Assembly (NCBI GenBank): GCA_028284845.1 | Contig: JANQQY010000684.1 | Span: 1-7,088 of the forward strand | Direction of reading: 5' to 3' | Length of the DNA: 7,088 nucleotides | Source: Spirochaetales bacterium | Lineage (GTDB): Bacteria > Spirochaetota > Spirochaetia > DSM-27196 > SLST01 | Shown here: piece after piece, positions 5,942 through 7,088 of the stretch | Numbering within the stretch: the stretch's first letter is position 1 | How the letters are laid out: each line of letters begins with the position of its first letter | Made by a program: the position numbers and the translations under genes | The notes under the pieces: generated by a model | Databases searched by the model: none | Seen by the model: the letters and a program-made list of their open reading frames with translations, nothing else | What the model was told of the DNA's origin: nothing

Positions 5942-6886
5942 ATGCGATACACGAGCTACAAGGAGATCGAGAAACTGTCCCGGATTTGCTTTGGGACAAT
6001 GCGGTTTGCCGACCAGGCAGGCGATTACAGTGACCGCTCAAAACGCGGGGAGCGCGCGATGCGATTGGCGCTCGACCGAGGCATCAATTTTATCCATTCG
6101 AGTTTCCAGTACGACACGCGATGGCTCGCCGACCGTGTGCTGAAGGATCATCCAATGCGGAACGATCTTGTACACATGATCAAGGTGGTTGTCCCTGACC
6201 TTGGTGATGAGCGCCGATTCAGCGCTGCGAAGTTTCGTGGCCAAGTGGAGGACGCCCTCCGTGAGCTCCACACCGATCACATCGCCTTTGTGCAGTTCCT
6301 CTTCAAGGACACGACCTATAAGGCAGATGAGGAGGCCTTCTTGCCCCTTCTTCCAGAGCTGCTGCCGGCCGCGCGGGAGGTCTTTGGCAAGCTTCGAGAC
6401 GAGGGGAAGGTGAGTTACCTGGGCGGACAGGGAAACACATTGAACCTCCATAAGGCGATGCTTGAGCAGGGCGATTTTGACTTCGCGGTTCACGGCTTTA
6501 ACGCGCTCGACCTCCGTATGGCGGAGTACTACCCCAAGCTCCGCGAGCTCGGTCTCGACTTGTTTCCCATTCAACCGTTTGCGGCCGGCGTCCTCACCAC
6601 AAGCCTAAGCGATCGAGATTCGCTTCCAAGCGATCATCGATTGCGCCAGCCCCATTTCGATCGATTCTTTGAGCGCCTTGATCGTCTACGAGAAGAGTTT
6701 GGCGACGAACTAGGGAAAGACGTCACGGGATTCGGCCTGCGATTCCCGTTCAGCCTACCCAACGTGCCTGCTATTATTACGGGAATGAGTAACGAGCAGC
6801 AGCTGGAGGAAGCCCTTGAGGCCGTCGACGGGCCGATTCCATCGTATGAGGCGGCCGAACGGGCGCTCCGTGCTATCGGGACGTGA
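5942..6886 (+). CDS. Aldo/keto reductase family protein with altered catalytic tetrad
   Basis: A complete 314-residue protein with the aldo/keto reductase TIM-barrel pattern. ICFGTMRF (15-22) is strand 1, ALDRGINFIHSSFQY (43-57) strand 2, VHMIKVVV (77-84) the Lys strand, and LHTDHIAFVQFLFKD (109-123) strand 4. GKVSYLGGQGN (155-165) matches the family's GKIRYIGVSN. LFPIQPFAAGVLT (207-219) and IITGMSNEQQLEEALEAV (278-295) match the late family segments, the latter near the phosphate-binding region for NAD(P)H. Of the Asp-Tyr-Lys-His tetrad, Y57 and K81 are kept, but the Asp position holds H52 and the His position holds L120. Normal reductase chemistry is therefore uncertain. AAGGAG (5928-5933) ends 8 bases before the ATG. 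The gene is transcribed with the regulator 12 bases downstream, under the shared operator. It may act on a sugar or aldehyde released by the glycosidases, but no substrate can be named. Confidence 0.8.
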   Translation: MRYTSYKEIEKLSRICFGTMRFADQAGDYSDRSKRGERAMRLALDRGINFIHSSFQYDTRWLADRVLKDHPMRNDLVHMIKVVVPDLGDERRFSAAKFRGQVEDALRELHTDHIAFVQFLFKDTTYKADEEAFLPLLPELLPAAREVFGKLRDEGKVSYLGGQGNTLNLHKAMLEQGDFDFAVHGFNALDLRMAEYYPKLRELGLDLFPIQPFAAGVLTTSLSDRDSLPSDHRLRQPHFDRFFERLDRLREEFGDELGKDVTGFGLRFPFSLPNVPAIITGMSNEQQLEEALEAVDGPIPSYEAAERALRAIGT

Positions 6887-6898
6887 CGGAGAGAGCTG

Positions 6899-7088
6899 AT
6901 GCGTGCGCACGATCCTGAGCCAAGCACCATGGGTGCGGTTGCTCAGAGGGCGGGGGTCTCCAAGGCCACCGTGTCGCGCGTCCTGCACTCGCCCGAGATT
7001 GTGCGCCCGGCGACCCGGGACCGAGTCACCGCGGCGATGCAGGAACTCGGATACGTCTACAACTCTGTTGCCGCCGACTTCAAACGAC
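6899..7088 (+). CDS. LacI-family transcriptional regulator, N-terminal part (3' truncated by window edge)
   Basis: Sixty-three codons are visible before the window ends; the sugar-binding domain lies beyond it. The visible part is a LacI-type DNA-binding head. Helix 1 is TMGAVAQRAG (10-19), the recognition helix SKATVSRVL (21-29), then ATRDRVTAAMQELGYVYN (38-55), and the start of the hinge helix NSVAADFKR (55-63). The ATVSR motif is the type seen in CcpA-like regulators that bind CG-centred TGTAA/TTACA palindromes. In the hinge, the common A-R-x-L pattern is A-A-D-F, so Phe61 may occupy the place of the Leu that wedges into the central CG. GGAGAG (6888-6893) ends 5 bases before the ATG. A later ATG at 6929 would cut into helix 1 and has no good ribosome site. 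It follows the reductase gene by 12 bases and probably represses its own operon and the divergent glycosidase operon, with a sugar as inducer. Confidence 0.9.
   Translation, partial: MRAHDPEPSTMGAVAQRAGVSKATVSRVLHSPEIVRPATRDRVTAAMQELGYVYNSVAADFKR

Noticed and set aside
5842..5952. N-terminal extension of the GH42-like gene to the ATG at 5952
   Set aside because: It would overlap the divergent reductase start and encode through the operator palindrome; the ATG at 5841 has a well-spaced ribosome site and the conserved domain starts after it.
6607..6635. Direct repeat AAGCGATC at 6607-6614 and 6628-6635 with an intervening inverted TCGCTT
   Set aside because: It lies inside the reductase coding region, is in phase with codons (two Ser-Asp pairs), and is too short to separate from chance.
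6929..6931. Alternative start of the LacI-family regulator at the internal ATG
   Set aside because: It would remove the beginning of helix 1, and no ribosome site lies before it; the ATG at 6899 has GGAGAG at good spacing.

Overview
This is a gene-dense stretch of GC-rich bacterial DNA holding a carbohydrate-degradation locus. It has two S1-family sulfatases in tandem, a GH27-type alpha-galactosidase-like enzyme, a GH42-type beta-galactosidase-like enzyme, an aldo/keto reductase homologue, and the start of a LacI-family repressor. All genes have ordinary purine-rich Shine-Dalgarno sites and tight spacing. The phylum cannot be fixed from this window. There is no SusC/SusD pair, no transporter, no RNA gene, no mobile element and no CRISPR array. 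No stretch longer than about 100 bases lacks a gene.

Layout. Bases 1-2254 (+) carry the C-terminal half of one sulfatase, overlapping by 8 bases with a complete second sulfatase. This unit converges on a minus-strand operon, and a stem-loop lies between the two stop codons. The minus-strand operon (5841 down to 2280) encodes the GH42-like enzyme first, then the GH27-like enzyme 37 bases later. Its promoter region (5842-5941) is shared with a plus-strand operon: the aldo/keto reductase homologue (5942-6886), followed 12 bases later by the LacI-family regulator (6899 to beyond the window end).

Regulation. The shared 100-base intergenic region contains an 18-bp perfect palindrome with a central CG, whose core is TGTAATCGATTACA. 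This is the operator type bound by LacI/CcpA-family proteins whose recognition helix reads ATVSR, and the regulator encoded here has exactly that motif (SKATVSRVL). The likely circuit is one repressor that controls both divergent operons, including its own gene, with a saccharide released from the substrate as inducer.

Function. None of the four complete genes shows a signal peptide or membrane segment, so the enzymes probably act in the cytoplasm on imported sulfated oligosaccharides. An alpha-galactosidase-like enzyme, a beta-galactosidase-like enzyme and sulfatases together suggest a sulfated galactose-containing glycan, but the substrate is an inference. Two proteins depart from family norms at catalytic positions. 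The second sulfatase lacks the Lys of the usual G-K-x-H motif and has His in place of the first metal-binding Asp. The aldo/keto reductase homologue has lost the Asp and His of its tetrad but kept Tyr and Lys. I see an unusual variant of a known kind of locus, not a clearly new class of system.
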